DNA from: Cepaea nemoralis
Lineage: Eukaryota > Mollusca > Gastropoda > Stylommatophora > Helicidae
Length of the DNA: 64,000 bases
Assembly: GCA_014155875.1 (NCBI GenBank)
Contig: JACEFZ010003495.1
Location: 42,501 to 106,500, forward strand
Direction of reading: 5' to 3'
Positions 10,056 to 25,000 of this stretch are shown in pieces. The first letter of the stretch is position 1. The number at the start of each line of letters is the position of its first letter. A model generated the notes under the pieces. The model worked only from the letters and a program-made list of their open reading frames with translations. It did not search any database and was not told the origin of the DNA. Both the position numbers and the translations under genes were made by a program.

Positions 10056-13000
10056 GGACCGGGGTTTCTTCCCCACAGTGTGAAACAGTGGATACTTATT
10101 AGAGCTACATATAGTAAGGCAATATATCTCAAGACTGCCAAAGAAACACTGACAATGGCAATTATTGTCTTGTGTCCACGCTTTAAAAGTTTTATTGCGC
10201 TCGCTCACTCTGAACTCAAGGGCATTTCTTACACACTATTTCTACTAGAACTAGATTTAAGTATGCGTGTGGATTAGCTTTCCTTATCACCAGTGTCCCT
10301 TGCCACCGGGCGAACCCACTCCGAATTCAGAGGTACTTTTAATTTACGTCCCCAAGTCAGTGGCGTGCAGAGGGAGTGCGGGGGGTGCGACGGCCCCTAG
10401 CATCCAGCCCGGGGGGGGGGGGGGATCCAATTAGGGAGAGGGGGCAGCACAGTGTAGTGGGAGGGGAAAACGAATGAATTAGGGAAGGAACAATTTAGGG
10501 GCATCCAATCAGGGGTTGGCCCCGGGCATCAAAAAACCTCTGCACGCCACTGCCCCAAGTCAAGGGGGAGAAGTCTGCAATTTAGTCCAACTGTCCGGTC
10601 TAGGGTTGAACCCCTTACCTCGGCATCAGCACACCGGATGTTTAACGAACGCGAGTTCTTATCTATTCGTCCATGCTGACCTCCTGTCCGCGCTTCAGAA
10701 GTTCATAATGGACATCTGCGTCATGTGTGACTACCCATTTCGGGGGTCTAAAACCTTCAATAACTTGTATGGATATGTTGTCTAGATCATGCAGGAGTAC
10801 ACCCGGAAACGAGAGAGTTGAGATGCTAGCCTCAAAAGCACATATAACTGGAATGCTGAAGATGAACTGGAATGCTAAGATGGGAGATGCATTGAAGGCA
10901 AAATGTCCCAGTCTGTTGCGTATGGACACAGCATGTAATGCATCTCCTCCATGATGGACATTAGAGAAGGGAATCAAGTGAGGGAATTATAGCTATAAAA
11001 GCAGTTGCGGACGATTCGACGTTTAAAAATTAGTTCTACAATTTGGGAACTGCTGTGTTAGTCTAGAGGAACACAGTGGTTTAGACAGAGTACTAGGAAA
11101 GCGGGAAATAGCACTGTAACCTACCATGCATGTCATAAAAGACGGCTAAGGATGGTTGGCGTGCGACTGGTTATCTCAGTGGAAAAATACAAAAGCCGTA
11201 GGAGACTGTTGGCGTCTTACTTTGTCTAGGTAACTTAATGGGTTCACACAGGTGTTAATCAATACAAACAATAAATACGTTCGCTATGATATAGCCTATT
11301 TATTGTGGCAATCTACAGTTGGCGCAGTGGGTTAACAGCCCGCGCTTTACATCATCATCATATCACAGATTATAGAGCATCAAACATTTCATATAACAAA
11401 CTAGCACACTATCTAGCCTATGTTCTATCTCTATACAAGAGCTAACGAGTCCCTCTCAGGCAGACACTTGTTGCCTGGTCTCAGTCCATTTGTCCTCTGA
11501 TGGTTTTCCGCGTGTCGCTATTCGACGGGCGGTAACCCTGTTCGAGTTCCTCGTGGACCCCGCTTCAGGCGGGCCACATTAGTGTCCACGGACCCATGAA
11601 CTCGAGGGTTGACCTTCGATAAGGTTCTGGACTTTTCTTAGTCTGAGCAACTCGGTTGTCTCTCTTGGGCTAGAGTTGCAGCCCTCTAATTCTATCTTTA
11701 GGTGAGGTGATGACAGGATTCCCCTCTCCCCTCCTGATCTGGCTTGTTATTGGTCAATTAGATTTAATCTAATTCTGTCATCGACTCATCTAAAGTTAGG
11801 GTTTGTAGTTTGGTGGACAGTAACTTGGTAAACTACCTAATGGCATTAGTAACTCATGTATTCTACCATACACTACTTCTCTGATTTGCTAAAGAGATCA
11901 CTCTGTCTCCTGTGTCCTTAACAATGCTTATCAGACCGAAGTTACGTGGCGTTTTAATAGTTGTATTGACAACTCGCCCTTCTCACGCACCCTATTGGTG
12001 CCCAGACAATTAATCTCTGGTTAAAGAGAGTTAACAGGACCGAAGTCCTGGCTAGTTAAGTACACTTTCAAATCTTGATTCGTGAGTGTATTTTAATACA
12101 CTTTTACTCTCGTATGTCATCCAATGCTAAATATGTAGTTACGATGTTCTCTTATCCCCCTCAGACTACATGTGTCCCTGTTGGCTTGTTAGTGTGTTTG
12201 ACTAATAAGTTGATGTCTCTAATAAAGTGACTGTATTTTAAATTGAAAGTGTTGAGTTTTCAGGTTTGTGTATGTGCTGAATGGATGGTGTATTTCCAAG
12301 CGTCACGAGTTGGGATAACCTCAATCATGAATCCTTGCACTGTGTGCACTACATGATCCGGCATTCCAAGTAGTGATGCTTAGTTATATCCTAAATGCTA
12401 ACCTAAGTATGTTAACTATTTACTAACTAAGCTGAATACTAAACTAAGTTCTATACATGTATTCACAATTTAGACAAGTTATGTACTTTTACATCAAAAA
12501 CGCAGACAAATTACAATAAATACGTGTTGCGTACAATTTGTCCGCCAAGTGTATCGTTCTCTTATTTAATCCTTTCACACATTCATTCATTCGTCTTTCA
12601 AACACAATAGTATTCGATTAAAATATATAATTTAAGTTAAGGTAAATGTTATTGCCCTTGGAAACAATGGGCTAGGCGATATTCGCCCTTTAAGAAAAAA
12701 CGTACTTTCTGTACGATGAAGGAAAAGTAGGTTATAATTTAAATAGAGACAATTGTATAGGACGGGTTTTCTTAGCCTCTGAATGGCATCGCCTGTAATA
12801 TTAAAGTAGAATATGTACAAATTACAGGTTAACACAATTTATATACATCAATAATGGAAATATAATACATATTAAATTAACTAATTAATTAACTCCAACG
12901 ATGATGTGCGTGTTGCCGTCCTGTTGTTCCTGTGTTTTGCTATAAATGTTAAAGTTCGTATAGCTGTCTCTTGCGTGTTGTAGTTGATGTCGTACTATTT

Positions 13001-16000
13001 CGGCTGTTTGCAACGTTTGTAGCAACAGTAAATTATGGGTTCTTTTCCATGTTTCGTATGAAATATTACAGTGTTCATGGTTTGTTCTGGTTGATCTTAC
13101 TGGTTGAAATAAACACAGTTACTGTTTCTTGATGGTCTAGTAATAGAGTTTAGGCACTTGATGGTATAGCTATTGAAGTACCGTGTTCATGGGTGTTGTA
13201 GTAAACTAATCACTAAGAGAACTTAGGCGGTGTATAGGTACACTTATATGAAACGGTATAAAAGTATCACAGTATATAATATGGCTAGTGGTTGACTGAG
13301 TAGTGTCAGTCTACTGGCGCATTTGACTGGCGTGATAAAATGTCGGCCAGAATATTATCGGTGCCCTTGATATGGCGTATTTCAAAATCATAATCTTCCA
13401 GCAATAAACGCCATCTTTGTAACCTGTGGTTCTTGGGCGACCCTTGGTTAAGGACTAATAATGGTGAACTGTCGGTGAGAACCAGGAAGTGGCTCCCTAA
13501 AAGGAACTTCGAGAGCCTCAGTATACAAAACAATAGGGCTAGACACTCCAATTCAATTGTTGCATATCGAGTTTCAGCCTTCTTTAGTTTCCTGCTCACG
13601 TAGAGAATAGGGTGTCTAATTCCGTCGACTTCCTGCATCAAGCAACCTCCTATAGCTATGGCGCTTGCATCTGTGGTTAAGATAAAAGGTAATTTTATGT
13701 TGGGTAATCGTAACACTGGAGGATTTGAAAAAATATGTTTCAATCTACACATTGCATCATCTAAGCTGGTACTTTTACAAATTTTCGATGGATGATCTTT
13801 AGTTAACATATCAGAAAAAACTGAGGTGAGTTCTGCCCAATGTGGAATGAATTTGGAATAATAATTAATGAGACCTAGTACACTCCTAATCTGCTCTTTG
13901 TAGTAGGTACTTCTAGATTCAAAATCTTGGAAACAATTTTCTCATCAGTCAATAATTTACCTTGAGAAATTCTATGACCGAGGAAGTCTATTTCTGTGTA
14001 ACCTATTTCAAACTTGGAAGGTTTGATAGTAAGTCCGAAAAGAGAAATTTGGTTGAAGACTTGTTTTAGGGTAAGTAGATGAGAAGTGAAGTTAGATATC
14101 ATAAAATGCACTAAGTGGTTTAATACCAGGATAATACAAGGTTTGTTAGAAAGGATAGGTTTGTAGTTATCCAGGATAGGCAAATTGTATTGCCGTTGTC
14201 GCTGTGTTAATGTGTCACTGATATGAATGTCGTCAATGCTCCCGTCGTTAGTCATGATTGGTATAGGGACTTCAGTATCGTCTATGTCCGTCTGATTTAT
14301 CACCGGTGCTACTGTTTGTAAATTGTCTTCAATGTCATTGTCGTCGTCGTCAAGGTCAACAGTCAATATGTCGTCAGTTTTGTCGTTGTTGTAGCTAACA
14401 CAGAACATCGGTAATGTCCATATGTCTTCGTTGTTTATGTAGTCAAATTTGTTGTCGTTGTCGATATCACAGAATGTCGGTAATATCCATATCTCTTCGT
14501 CGTTTTTGTTGTCGTGAGAGTGCGTCGTTAACGATGCTTCGTTTGTCAAAGTGTCATTCTGTCGGGACATTGTTGTCTTGTCTTTGTCAACAGTTTGTTG
14601 CGTCTGTTCATTTGTCTCACTGTCATGTCTGGCATAGGACGGACTGTCATTCAGTTGGGTGATTGTCCTTTTGTTTTTGTCATCAGTTCGTTTCATTTGT
14701 CTACTCGTTTCCGTGTCTTGTTTAGCATAGTCTAGTTTCAACCCATTTAAATTGAATATGTCCACTTTTCCATGTACTGAAATTTTGTACTCAAGTCCAG
14801 AAATTGTTCTGATACTTTCAAGAGATCCGTGCCAAGAGGTTTTCAATACAATTGTTACATAAAATATACAATAATAATACAAGCAATTTCAATCTGTGAC
14901 ATGGTTTTGATACAAATGTTTTTGAACATTTCTGTTCTTTTCCAACATTGATGTTAGTTGAGTTGGGTGCGAATGTTTCTAATGGTTGTTGTAGTTGGTC
15001 CGTGTTGGTTTTGTGGGTTGTCTGTCGTGTAATGGCGTTTGTGTCGTGTGTGTTTTGTAACACATTTACAGGTTTGGTATTTTGTAGTATGGGAGTGACC
15101 TCAATTCGAGGTTTTAATTCGGTCGTCTCGTTTAAACGATTCGACCGCCCCTGCGTTGTGCACTTCGGTGAATTCTTTTGAATAATCTCAGTGTTTGTCT
15201 CCCTTGGTATTTTGGCAGTTTGAGACAAATTAACATGGTGTTTCTCTTTAATATCGGTATTTGTGTGGTGGATACCGTGTTTTTTCTTCCCAGTCTTTAA
15301 TTTCTTTGTCAGAGCATGGATGGATGTTAGGTAAATTCCCAAGTATGATATCTGCGATTGGGTCTTCAAGGACAGCGCACAAAAGTTGTCCTGATATATA
15401 TGGTGTTTGAATTTCGACCATCGCAAGGGGGTATCTTTCTATCGTACCTGAAAATGTGCGACAGTTAACATGTCTGTCTGTGTAGTCTGTGGTGTTGACT
15501 AATGTTTTCTTTACCCCACAGAGCGTTGCCCCGGTATCGCGGATTAATGAGCACTTTTTCCTGTTCACGAAGCCTGTCAAAAATGTTAGCTTCCCTGTGG
15601 CTGATAAAGCAGCGTTGGCTGTCTCATTTGCAATAGGTATCGTGTGGCCACATGGTAATGATGGATCTAGTTGGAATTTCGTGCAAGCGTTACATGTTTC
15701 ATCTACAATGGTGTTAACTATATGTACAGCATTACCAAGCTCGCTTTCATTGTCATGCTGATTATAACCTTCAATCAGTGAATCCGTCTCATCATCAGAA
15801 GACGTTGCTACTAATGCAGCGTTAGCTTGCTTCAGTAACTTACGACCTTCACAGTATCGTGAATAATGTCCCCAGCTTCTGCAAAAGTAACATTTTACAG
15901 CCTTTTGGTACGCGTTACGTTTTGCTTTCTGTTTATCCACCATCATTTTTAGGTGGTGGGGATAGTTCGGTGACTTGTCGCACATTTCGTAAGCGTTGTG

Positions 16001-19000
16001 TGTCAAACTGCAATACTGGCATTTTGCTACTTTATCACTGTTGGATCGCGGTTTAAATTTGCCTTGTGTTTGCTTGGAGTACTTAGTATTTATTACTGCA
16101 GCTGCTGTGTCATTGTGGCTAATGTTGAGTTGAAATATATCCCTGTTTGCTGTGTAGAATGCATTGCCTTTGGATTCAATTTCTTGGATGGTTTTGCAAT
16201 CCATCTGTTTTAAAAATTTTGCAAACGGTGTGGGGATGGTGCTCACAATTTTATCTATGATGATTAGTTCTTTAAGTTTATCGTGGCTATTGTTGGTTTT
16301 CGCCGAGTTTATCCATTTAGTGCATATGTCTTGTACTGTACTAACATAATCTATGAATGTTTGGTTTGGTTGGGGAGCTAATTTTGCAAATTGTTGTTGG
16401 TACCCTGCAGTGTCTAACGAAAAATGTTGGAGAATGCGTTGTTTGAGGTATTCGTAGTCTTTTCGCATCTCTTGTGGTACTGTTTCTATTACTTTAAGCG
16501 GCTCGAGAGCCAGATTTCTCATGAGTATAAACGCCCAATCTGCCTTAATGATTTTATGGTAGGCCATGAGACATTCGAAATTTTCTAAATAGGCGGAGAT
16601 GGAATCTCCTGCACAGAAAGCCTTAACGAGACCTTTATATTTACTATATTTCTGTTCCTCTTCTTTATTTCTTAATTTGTTTATTGATATCTCTGTGTTG
16701 GACTCTATTTCCATCTGTTTCAATTTCAACTGTGTATCAGCGTTCAATTGGGCCTGTTTGGCCGCTGCGTCGAGCTCCATTTGCAATTTCTTTTCCGCTG
16801 CCTCTAGTTGCAATTTTCTTTCCTCTGCATCTTGTTGTAATTTTCTTTCTTCGGTCTCTCTTTGCAATTTTCTTTCCTCTGTATCTTGTTGCAATTTTCT
16901 TTCTTCTCTTTCTATTGCTCTTTCTTCACGGGCAATATTTTCTGCGTGCGTTTTCTGTGCCCATTCTGACAGTTTCTCTTCTTTATAACCTAACTTTATT
17001 CCCTGCTCAATGCATTTATCTAAGCTTGACATTTTGGATTTTATTTATTAGTAATGTTTATAGAGTTATTTCCCTTATCAAAAACTTTGGTGTGTAGAAA
17101 AATTTGGTTGCCTACCTTGCTTATTAATGTGTAACTCAAAATGCAAAGTTATAATGGTGGCAAGGTCATGAATATCCGAACAAATAAATATGAAATACAA
17201 TAATATATTGATGATAATGAAAATGGGAAGCACAGCTTAGACTTTACAATGAGTATGATCTGAAACTTAGCTCTGAATAGTAGCGCTCGATGTTGTCGTT
17301 CTTTCGTCACTGCTGGGAAAAGTTACACTGCGTTGCACGCGGTCCTCTCTGTCACACACCTTAGTGGCTTGAAAAAAATCACATGTGTTGCCCACGGTAT
17401 TCTTTGCGGCACAATCTGCTCGTAGAGCAAGAAACATTAGTCACGGTCAACGAAAAAAAAAACAAAAATGTCATAGTTATGTTACACAGTTATACATCGT
17501 TAACAGACCACTAATATTGTGGTGTAAGGTATGGACTTTGTTTTGAGACTGTTGAGGGACTCTGCTTAATCTGATTACTTTTATTCTATTGCTAGATAGC
17601 TACTGAATATGTTGAACAATTTATGGTTAACAATTTTCTTCTATTGTAACCAAACAATGTGATATGAATAAATAATTTTACATGACATTTCACAGTTATT
17701 TCATAACATATTATGTCAAAACCGGTACTAGCCCCCAAAAACCTGTTGGCGTCTTACTTTGTCTAGGTAACTTAATGGGTTCACACAGGTGTTAATCAAT
17801 ACAAACAATAAATACGTTCGCTATGATATAGCCTATTTATTGTGGCAATCTACAGTTGGCGCAGTGGGTTAACAGCCCGCGCTTTACATCATCATCATAT
17901 CACAGATTATAGAGCATCAAACATTTCATATAACAAACTAGCACACTATCTAGCCTATGTTCTATCTCTATACAAGAGCTAACGAGTCCCTCTCAGGCAG
18001 ACACTTGTTGCCTGGTCTCAGTCCATTTGTCCTCTGATGGTTTTCCGCGTGTCGCTATTCGACGGGCGGTAACCCTGTTCGAGTTCCTCGTGGACCCCGC
18101 TTCAGGCGGGCCACATTAGTGTCCACGGACCCATGAACTCGAGGGTTGACCTTCGATAAGGTTCTGGACTTTTCTTAGTCTGAGCAACTCGGTTGTCTCT
18201 CTTGGGCTAGAGTTGCAGCCCTCTAATTCTATCTTTAGGTGAGGTGATGACAGAGACTTTAGCTGCAAAGTAAATTCATTCAGTCATGAACAGGTTTATA
18301 AGGACCTTGAGAGCAGTTGGTTGAGGGTCTATGCTCCTTTGAGAGATGAAAGGCAGAAGAGAAGAAAAAGTAAATGTGAAGAAATGTATCTTCTTAACCG
18401 TCTGTGTCAATCTTGGCATTCTATGAAAATAATGTGACCTCAGATTTCTTTCTGCTGTATCAATCAACAAAGCTGCAGAAACAACCATCCCAAAAATAAA
18501 GATAATAGGAGGCAAGAAATGGATGACCGAAGACATCTTAAAACTCATGGAAGTAAGAAGAAATTACAAAAGTAACAAGGAAAAATGTGAAGAGATTCAC
18601 AGGAAAATTAGGAAGCTATGCAAAGAGGCAAAATAAACATGGCTTGATGAAAATTGCAAGGAAATTGAAAACCAACACAACACCCGGAATACCAAATTAA
18701 TGCACAAAAGAGTTAATGACATCACTAACAAAAGAACACCCACATCAACGGGCTGTCTAAAAACCAAAGATGGCAAATTCATAATAGAAAAAGATCAGAT
18801 TTTACACACTTGGTCAGATTATGTGAAAGACCTTTATGACGATACAAGAGAAGAACAATATCATCATCGGAATAATAATGAAGGTCCACCAATTTTGAAG
18901 ATGGAAGTTCAGAATGCTCTAAACCATATGAAAACTGGCAAAACCCCAGGTGCAGATAACATCACAATAGAAATGATCAATGTCTTAGAAGAATATGGAA

Positions 19001-22000
19001 TAGACCAAGTCACCAGACTGCTGATCGCAAAATACGATACTGGAGATATACCTCCTGAATTATGTAATTCTCTATTTATTGCAATTCCGAAGAAATCAGG
19101 AGCCTTGGAATGCGATCAACATCGAACAATTAGTATAATGAGCCACATCACGAAGATTCTGCTGAGAATTATCATGCAAATATTTAGGAAGAAAATACAA
19201 CGCGAAATAGGAGAAGAACAATGTGGGTTTATAGAAGGCAAGGGCACAGGAAATGCTGTGTATATACTGAGAACAGTAATTGAACGTTCTATAGAAGTAA
19301 ACAAAGATCTATATCTTTGCTTTATTGACTACACGAAGACTTTCGATAAAGTGAGACATGTTGACATGATAAAGATGCTTGAAGATCTACAAATTGATGG
19401 AAAAGACCTTAGACTTGTAAAAAAACATATATTGGAAACAACAAGCTGCCATCAGAATTGATAACGATGTAGGTCAATATCAGCCTTTTAAAAGAGGTGT
19501 GAGACAGGGATGTGTAATGTCTCCAGATCTTTTTACCCTTTGCAGTGAAAATATCTTCAGAAATATAGAAGATATGGAAGGAATCAACATTGAGGGAACG
19601 ATACATGAATAACATTAGATATGCAGATGATACAGTCTTGATTGCAGACAACGAATAGGACCTGCAAAATTTAGTAGATGCGGTTGTTGCACACAGTGAA
19701 CAACTAGGGTTAGAACTGAATATTAAGAAGACACAGATTATGGTCGTCACTGGGAAGAAGGAAATTCCACAATGTGATATAGAAGTAAATGGGCATATTC
19801 TTAAGCAATTGAATCGATACAGTTATCTCGGCACAGTCATAACATCTTATGGGAGATGCCTTGAAGAGATTAGAACAAGAATTGCCATTGCGAAGGTAGC
19901 CTTTTGCAAGATGAAAAGCTGACTGATCAATAAAAAGATATAAATTAAAACGAGAAAAAGAGTATTGAAGTGTTACATAGAACCTATACTTTTGTATGGA
20001 TGTGAAGCGTGGACAATAAGCAGTCAAGCCGAAAAACAACTGATGACTGTGGAAATGTGGTTTCTGAGGAAAATGCAAAGAATGCCATGGACAGACAGAA
20101 AAACCAATGAACAAGTCCTTCAAGAAACAAATGAAGATCGTAAACTGATTAGAGACATTAGACGTAGACAGTCTAAATTTTTGGGGCATGTTATGAGAAG
20201 AAGTAACTTGGAGAACTTGGTGACGAGAGGCAAGATCGAAGGGGAGAGACCAAGGGGAAGATCGAGAAGTAAATACCTGGATGGCTTGGCCACTTGGTAC
20301 TGGTCGAGACAGGAACACTGAGCTGATCCACAACTCTGGTGATCGAGTGAGATGGCAGAACATGACCGCCCACGCTTATCGGCATGGCACATGATGGATG
20401 GATGTCTTTAGTGTCAGTGTTTACTGACTCAAGTGAACATATGCAGTAAATTTCATCCTAAAAATCACTTTCTGCTTTCCAATGGTTAGGCAGAATGTTC
20501 TTTGTCTAATGGAATGATACCTTTGCTTTGATTATTCTGTATGTTCTCTTTGTGTTACTTTCTCCATCTGTTGTCATATTTGTCAAATAGACATTGATCA
20601 GAAAATAGTCATTATATTAATGTCAGATGCCACAAAAATACTCTCTAGTTGCTTGTCCTTTGTAGAACGTAGCTGTAAGTTATTATACCTTCATTCAGGA
20701 GGCCAGCAGTACAATCTTCAGATTTTGGATGTGCGAAAGTCTGATCAAGGTTTTTACAAATGCGCAATCGAGGGCACTGACGAGCAGTTAATCTCCCAGC
20801 TTCAAGTACTCGGTAAGTGTTAACAATACGATTGTAGAGTACCTGTGTGAAAACCGTGCGGATGTGAATCACTGACAATTTCACAAACACTACAGGAAGA
20901 AAATGAGATTTCTGAACTTACTTAATGAAGAAACATACAGAATACGATGAATGGAGAATAAAACAAACAAAAAACGAATACGGACATTCTACCAGTAGAT
21001 CCGAACATCGGAAACATTGGCACGTAAACAGGACCATATTTAGAAAATTAAAATATTTTGTGAAAATAAAGAACCCTTTTACGCCCCTTTAAAGTGACTA
21101 GGACATATGGTGCTAGACTAGACCCATATTTTTATTAACCAATCGGCGATCGCTTGTTGACGTAGTCAATCTCACATCTGCCGCCTTTACTTCGCAAGTC
21201 ATTTGTGGTACCCGTTTTAGGCTGGGTCGACCGAAGATAATTTCTAAAATTAGCCATGATACGAATTTAAACCAGTTGTCACCTCTGAGATGTCAGGCAA
21301 GCGAAAAGCTCTATCGTGATTCCTAAAAAAAATACTTTGGTGACAACGACAGTGACAGTTCTTAAGAAAGAACTATAATGGAATGGCATGGATTCTGGAA
21401 GACAAGCTACGGGTTGGCCAGCGCAAAAGTTGAGACGGACCGTTAAAAACACTCACATAAAAGACTAAGGATCGTGTAAGATGGCGAACAATGACCATTC
21501 AAGCTTATCGCCATAGTAAAGGATAATGATGATGTTGATGTTGATGGTGGTCAAATATGTTGTCCACAGACAGGCCAAATACATGTTCATTAGAAGGCAG
21601 CAGTCATAATTTGACTGGTAAGGCACATGATGCATGTATATCTTAAACTTCTGCGTATTTAGTGTGAAGAGTGACGAAAACCTAGTAATGATGTTTTATG
21701 TTCTATCTACAGATATGCCAACAGAAAAGCCAGCATCAAAGCCAACATATAGGACAACAGATAAGACAACAGTTGGGACAACAGTTGGGACAACAGACAG
21801 GACAACAGACAGGACAAGCACGCTTTTGCCAAGTGGAATCTCATTCAGTTCTGATAGTAAGTCTTTTTTTTTTAACGTTTATTTCATACAAATCAATGTA
21901 TATTTACAAGGTGTAATGTGTGTTTCTTTTGTTTGTGTATATTACAGAGCGTTGCCGTTTGTTAGTGTTAGGTGTCACATGTGTGAACAAAGCAAATACA

Positions 22001-25000
22001 TACATATATACAGTTATATTATGACATTTATGGCATAGTGCATGTAAACGCGCGCACACACACACAAACACACACTCGTACACATGCGCGCGCAAATACA
22101 TGCACCACACACACACACCTGCATCCACACCCAGACGCATACATATGTTACTGCCAACGACACAGACACACATCCACAATATATTTCATGTTGCACATTC
22201 AAATAAAATAATGGGAAAATTAATAATAATGGTAGCAGTAGTAATAAACGTATTAATAATAATAAGTAATAATAATAAATAATAATAATAATAATAATTG
22301 TCAGATTATTTGGCCTGTAAAACAGTTTTTTTTTTTAAATTCATGTTTTCCTTTAAAATTCCGAATACAACAAATGCATTAATATACACATATGCGATAA
22401 TATTACATTTATGGCATGTGCAATTGCCTACACATTACTTGATGATGATAGTAAGTCACGCGTGTCTTTCAAATGGTTACACTGGGCTTGACCGGACACG
22501 TTAGGAAATTACGCTGATAATGTAATGATCGCGGTCGGACGAGAGCTCGACGTCTGTGTTCGGTATACACTTTATTTTTAAAAATTCGCATATCCTTTTA
22601 CAGGACATCGCTGTCAACAGCAGCATCTTTCAGCTGTCTGTTGATTTCTTGGCAAGATTACGCTCAGTAGTTTGCCATTGCTTTCTGAGCGGCCGGCTCA
22701 GTTATCCCGCAAGTCACCAGCGGGGGAAGAACCGCTCCCAATTCTCGCCCGCTACGAGACTCTGCGTGATAAACGGGATTATGGAGAAAGTGATGTAACC
22801 CCTCGGCCACGAGACCGGCCGGTATACACTAACAACCAGAAAGACTGGCAGCCCATTCCTTCGTGCACTGAGGCCTACAAACTATGACGGTCCTACCACC
22901 CCATAGACCCATATCAGTTTCCTGATTCGAGACTTACATTTTTTTTTATTTATACTTATACTGCGCAGGGGGTGTAAGAGGATTCTTAGTGTTTTAATTT
23001 GTGAGAACATTTCAGGGTGGAGCTTTGTCTTTTCTATGTGTATCTTCCGGGTTCATAGAGGCTACTTTGTGTGAAGGAACACATCACTCCAATCAGACAC
23101 CACTACCCAACTAGTAAACATTGGCGAATTGACACAGCTTTATTTGGACTATGTCTTTCTGGGTGTTGGGTTGGAACCTGTTAACAATGACATGCATTCA
23201 ACCCGTGGAGAAATCGTTACCAACGTGCGCCCAATCTTAACCAGCCAATATGTACTGTGCTTAATGGTGACCTGCTTATGTCCTAAAATGCTTCGTCGAG
23301 TGCCAGTCTTGCACAAGTTTTTTTTTTGGTTGGGGCTGGGAAGTAGAGGTCTGCAACTCAGCCCTCATGGAAAATGTACTGTGGCACTTGCTCATGAGAA
23401 ATGTCTCTACACCAACCACACTTCGGTAGAGACCCGAATTATAAGTTGAACATCCGCCTTTCTACGTGGCACACATACATCCATTTTTATACTAATTACT
23501 TCTGTTTTGTACTTTCTGCTAGATATTACAAATAAAGATGTACAACCAATAGATAAAAAGGAAGGCAGTAGCATATCAGATACTGCCGTTGTGTGTACAT
23601 TCTTAGGCTTTCATATGTTCTAGGTCCTGGCATATGATATGGGTTGGCCAGATCCATTCTAGTCGCCTTTTCTTTCCAGACACTTCCCAGATATTTCTGG
23701 AAAAAAAATATCATCATAATCATCATGTGCCGTGCCGATAAGCGTGAGCGGTCATGTTACGCCATCTCATACGATCACCAGAGTCGTGGATCAGCTCTGT
23801 GTTCTTTCTTCGACCATACCACGTGGCCAAGCCATAGAGGTTTATACTTCACTGCCTTCTCCTTGTTCTGTTCCCCTAAATCTTGCCAGTTGTCACCAAG
23901 TTCTCCAATTTATTTCTTCTCATAACGTGTCCAAATAAATTGTGACTAATTTCTCTAATCAGTTTACGGTTGTCATTTGTTTCTTGTAGAACTTAGTCAT
24001 TGGTTTTTTTTCTCTGTCTATGGCATTCTTTGCAGTTTCCTCAGAAATCACATTTGCATAGCCATTAGATGTTTGTCAGCGTGTCTGCTCATTGTACATA
24101 CTAAACATACATACACAAGTACAGGTATGTTTCCATCTTGCAAAAGGCTACATTCGCCATGGCGATTCTTGTTCTAATCTCTTCAAGACGTCTACCATTA
24201 GATGTTATGACTGTTCCGAGATAATTGTACCGATTCACTTGTTTAAGAACTTTCCCATCTACCTGTATATTATAATGTGGTATTTCCTTCTCCTTGGTGA
24301 TGATCATAACCAGTGCCTTTTTACAATTCAATTCTAACCCCATTTGTTCACCGTGTGCAACAAGCGCATCTACAAATGTTGCAGATCCTGCAAAAATTAT
24401 CAGGTACCTCTTTTTATGAGGTTATGTCTGCCCCAGAAATGCACTGGTCAAGGAAAGAAAGATGTTTTAGAGGAACATCACAGCAGGAGAAACCCAAATA
24501 AGCAAAGTCATTGCAAAAGATAGATTTGAAGAAAACATTCAGTGAGATCAAATTGAGATAAACAAGCTACTTCGGCCATATAAATAGACCCAGATTTTTG
24601 GTAAAGAATTTGATTTGGGGAGGGGTGGGGGAGTATAGGAGAAGCATGAAGAAAGAAGATAGTGTTACATGTGGGTAGACAGCGTCAAGAAATGGACCAC
24701 AGACATGTATTGTTGAAACGAGGGAGAGAGGCTGTTGAATGCTCATTACAATCGACGCAGACGTCGGAAAAGTAAGATAAACATCAAAGAAATGCATCTC
24801 AAAATCGGTTTAGGCTGGTGCTACCAATCATGACCATTGTTTTAGGTCTGTGCTCCCAATCTTGATAACCGTTTCTGAAAATGATTCGCATTATGATAAT
24901 TAACGATGAAATCCAGTCTGATCACATTTGAGTAAAACTTTTTTGAGTGAACGTAAAATATGGCTGGGAAGCTCGACAACAGAAAGACATATATAGATAC

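Larger units (their letters stand above)
11207..18252 (-). mobile_element. Ty3/gypsy-type LTR retrotransposon, recent, internally deleted
   Basis: Two 509-bp LTRs (TG..CA ends) bound a 6-kb interior and are flanked by the 5-bp duplication GAGAC (11202-11206 and 18253-18257). The LTRs look identical base for base, implying a very recent insertion into intron 3. On the minus strand the order is LTR, primer-binding site, intact gag-protease, broken pol with the end of RT and RNase H, about 1.5 kb without coding, polypurine tract, LTR. The RT catalytic core and the integrase are missing, so the copy must have moved with enzymes from another element. Confidence 0.93.

Noticed and set aside
9918..10208. 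Arg/Gln/Thr/Asp-rich minus-strand frames
   Set aside because: Translation of the tetranucleotide array.
10663..10977. A 104-codon minus-strand frame as a small gene
   Set aside because: No domain or splice context that I can see, and it overlaps the end of a SINE.
11736..13305. A hidden integrase or envelope gene in the LTR element
   Set aside because: No open frame or motif for either is visible in this 1.57 kb.
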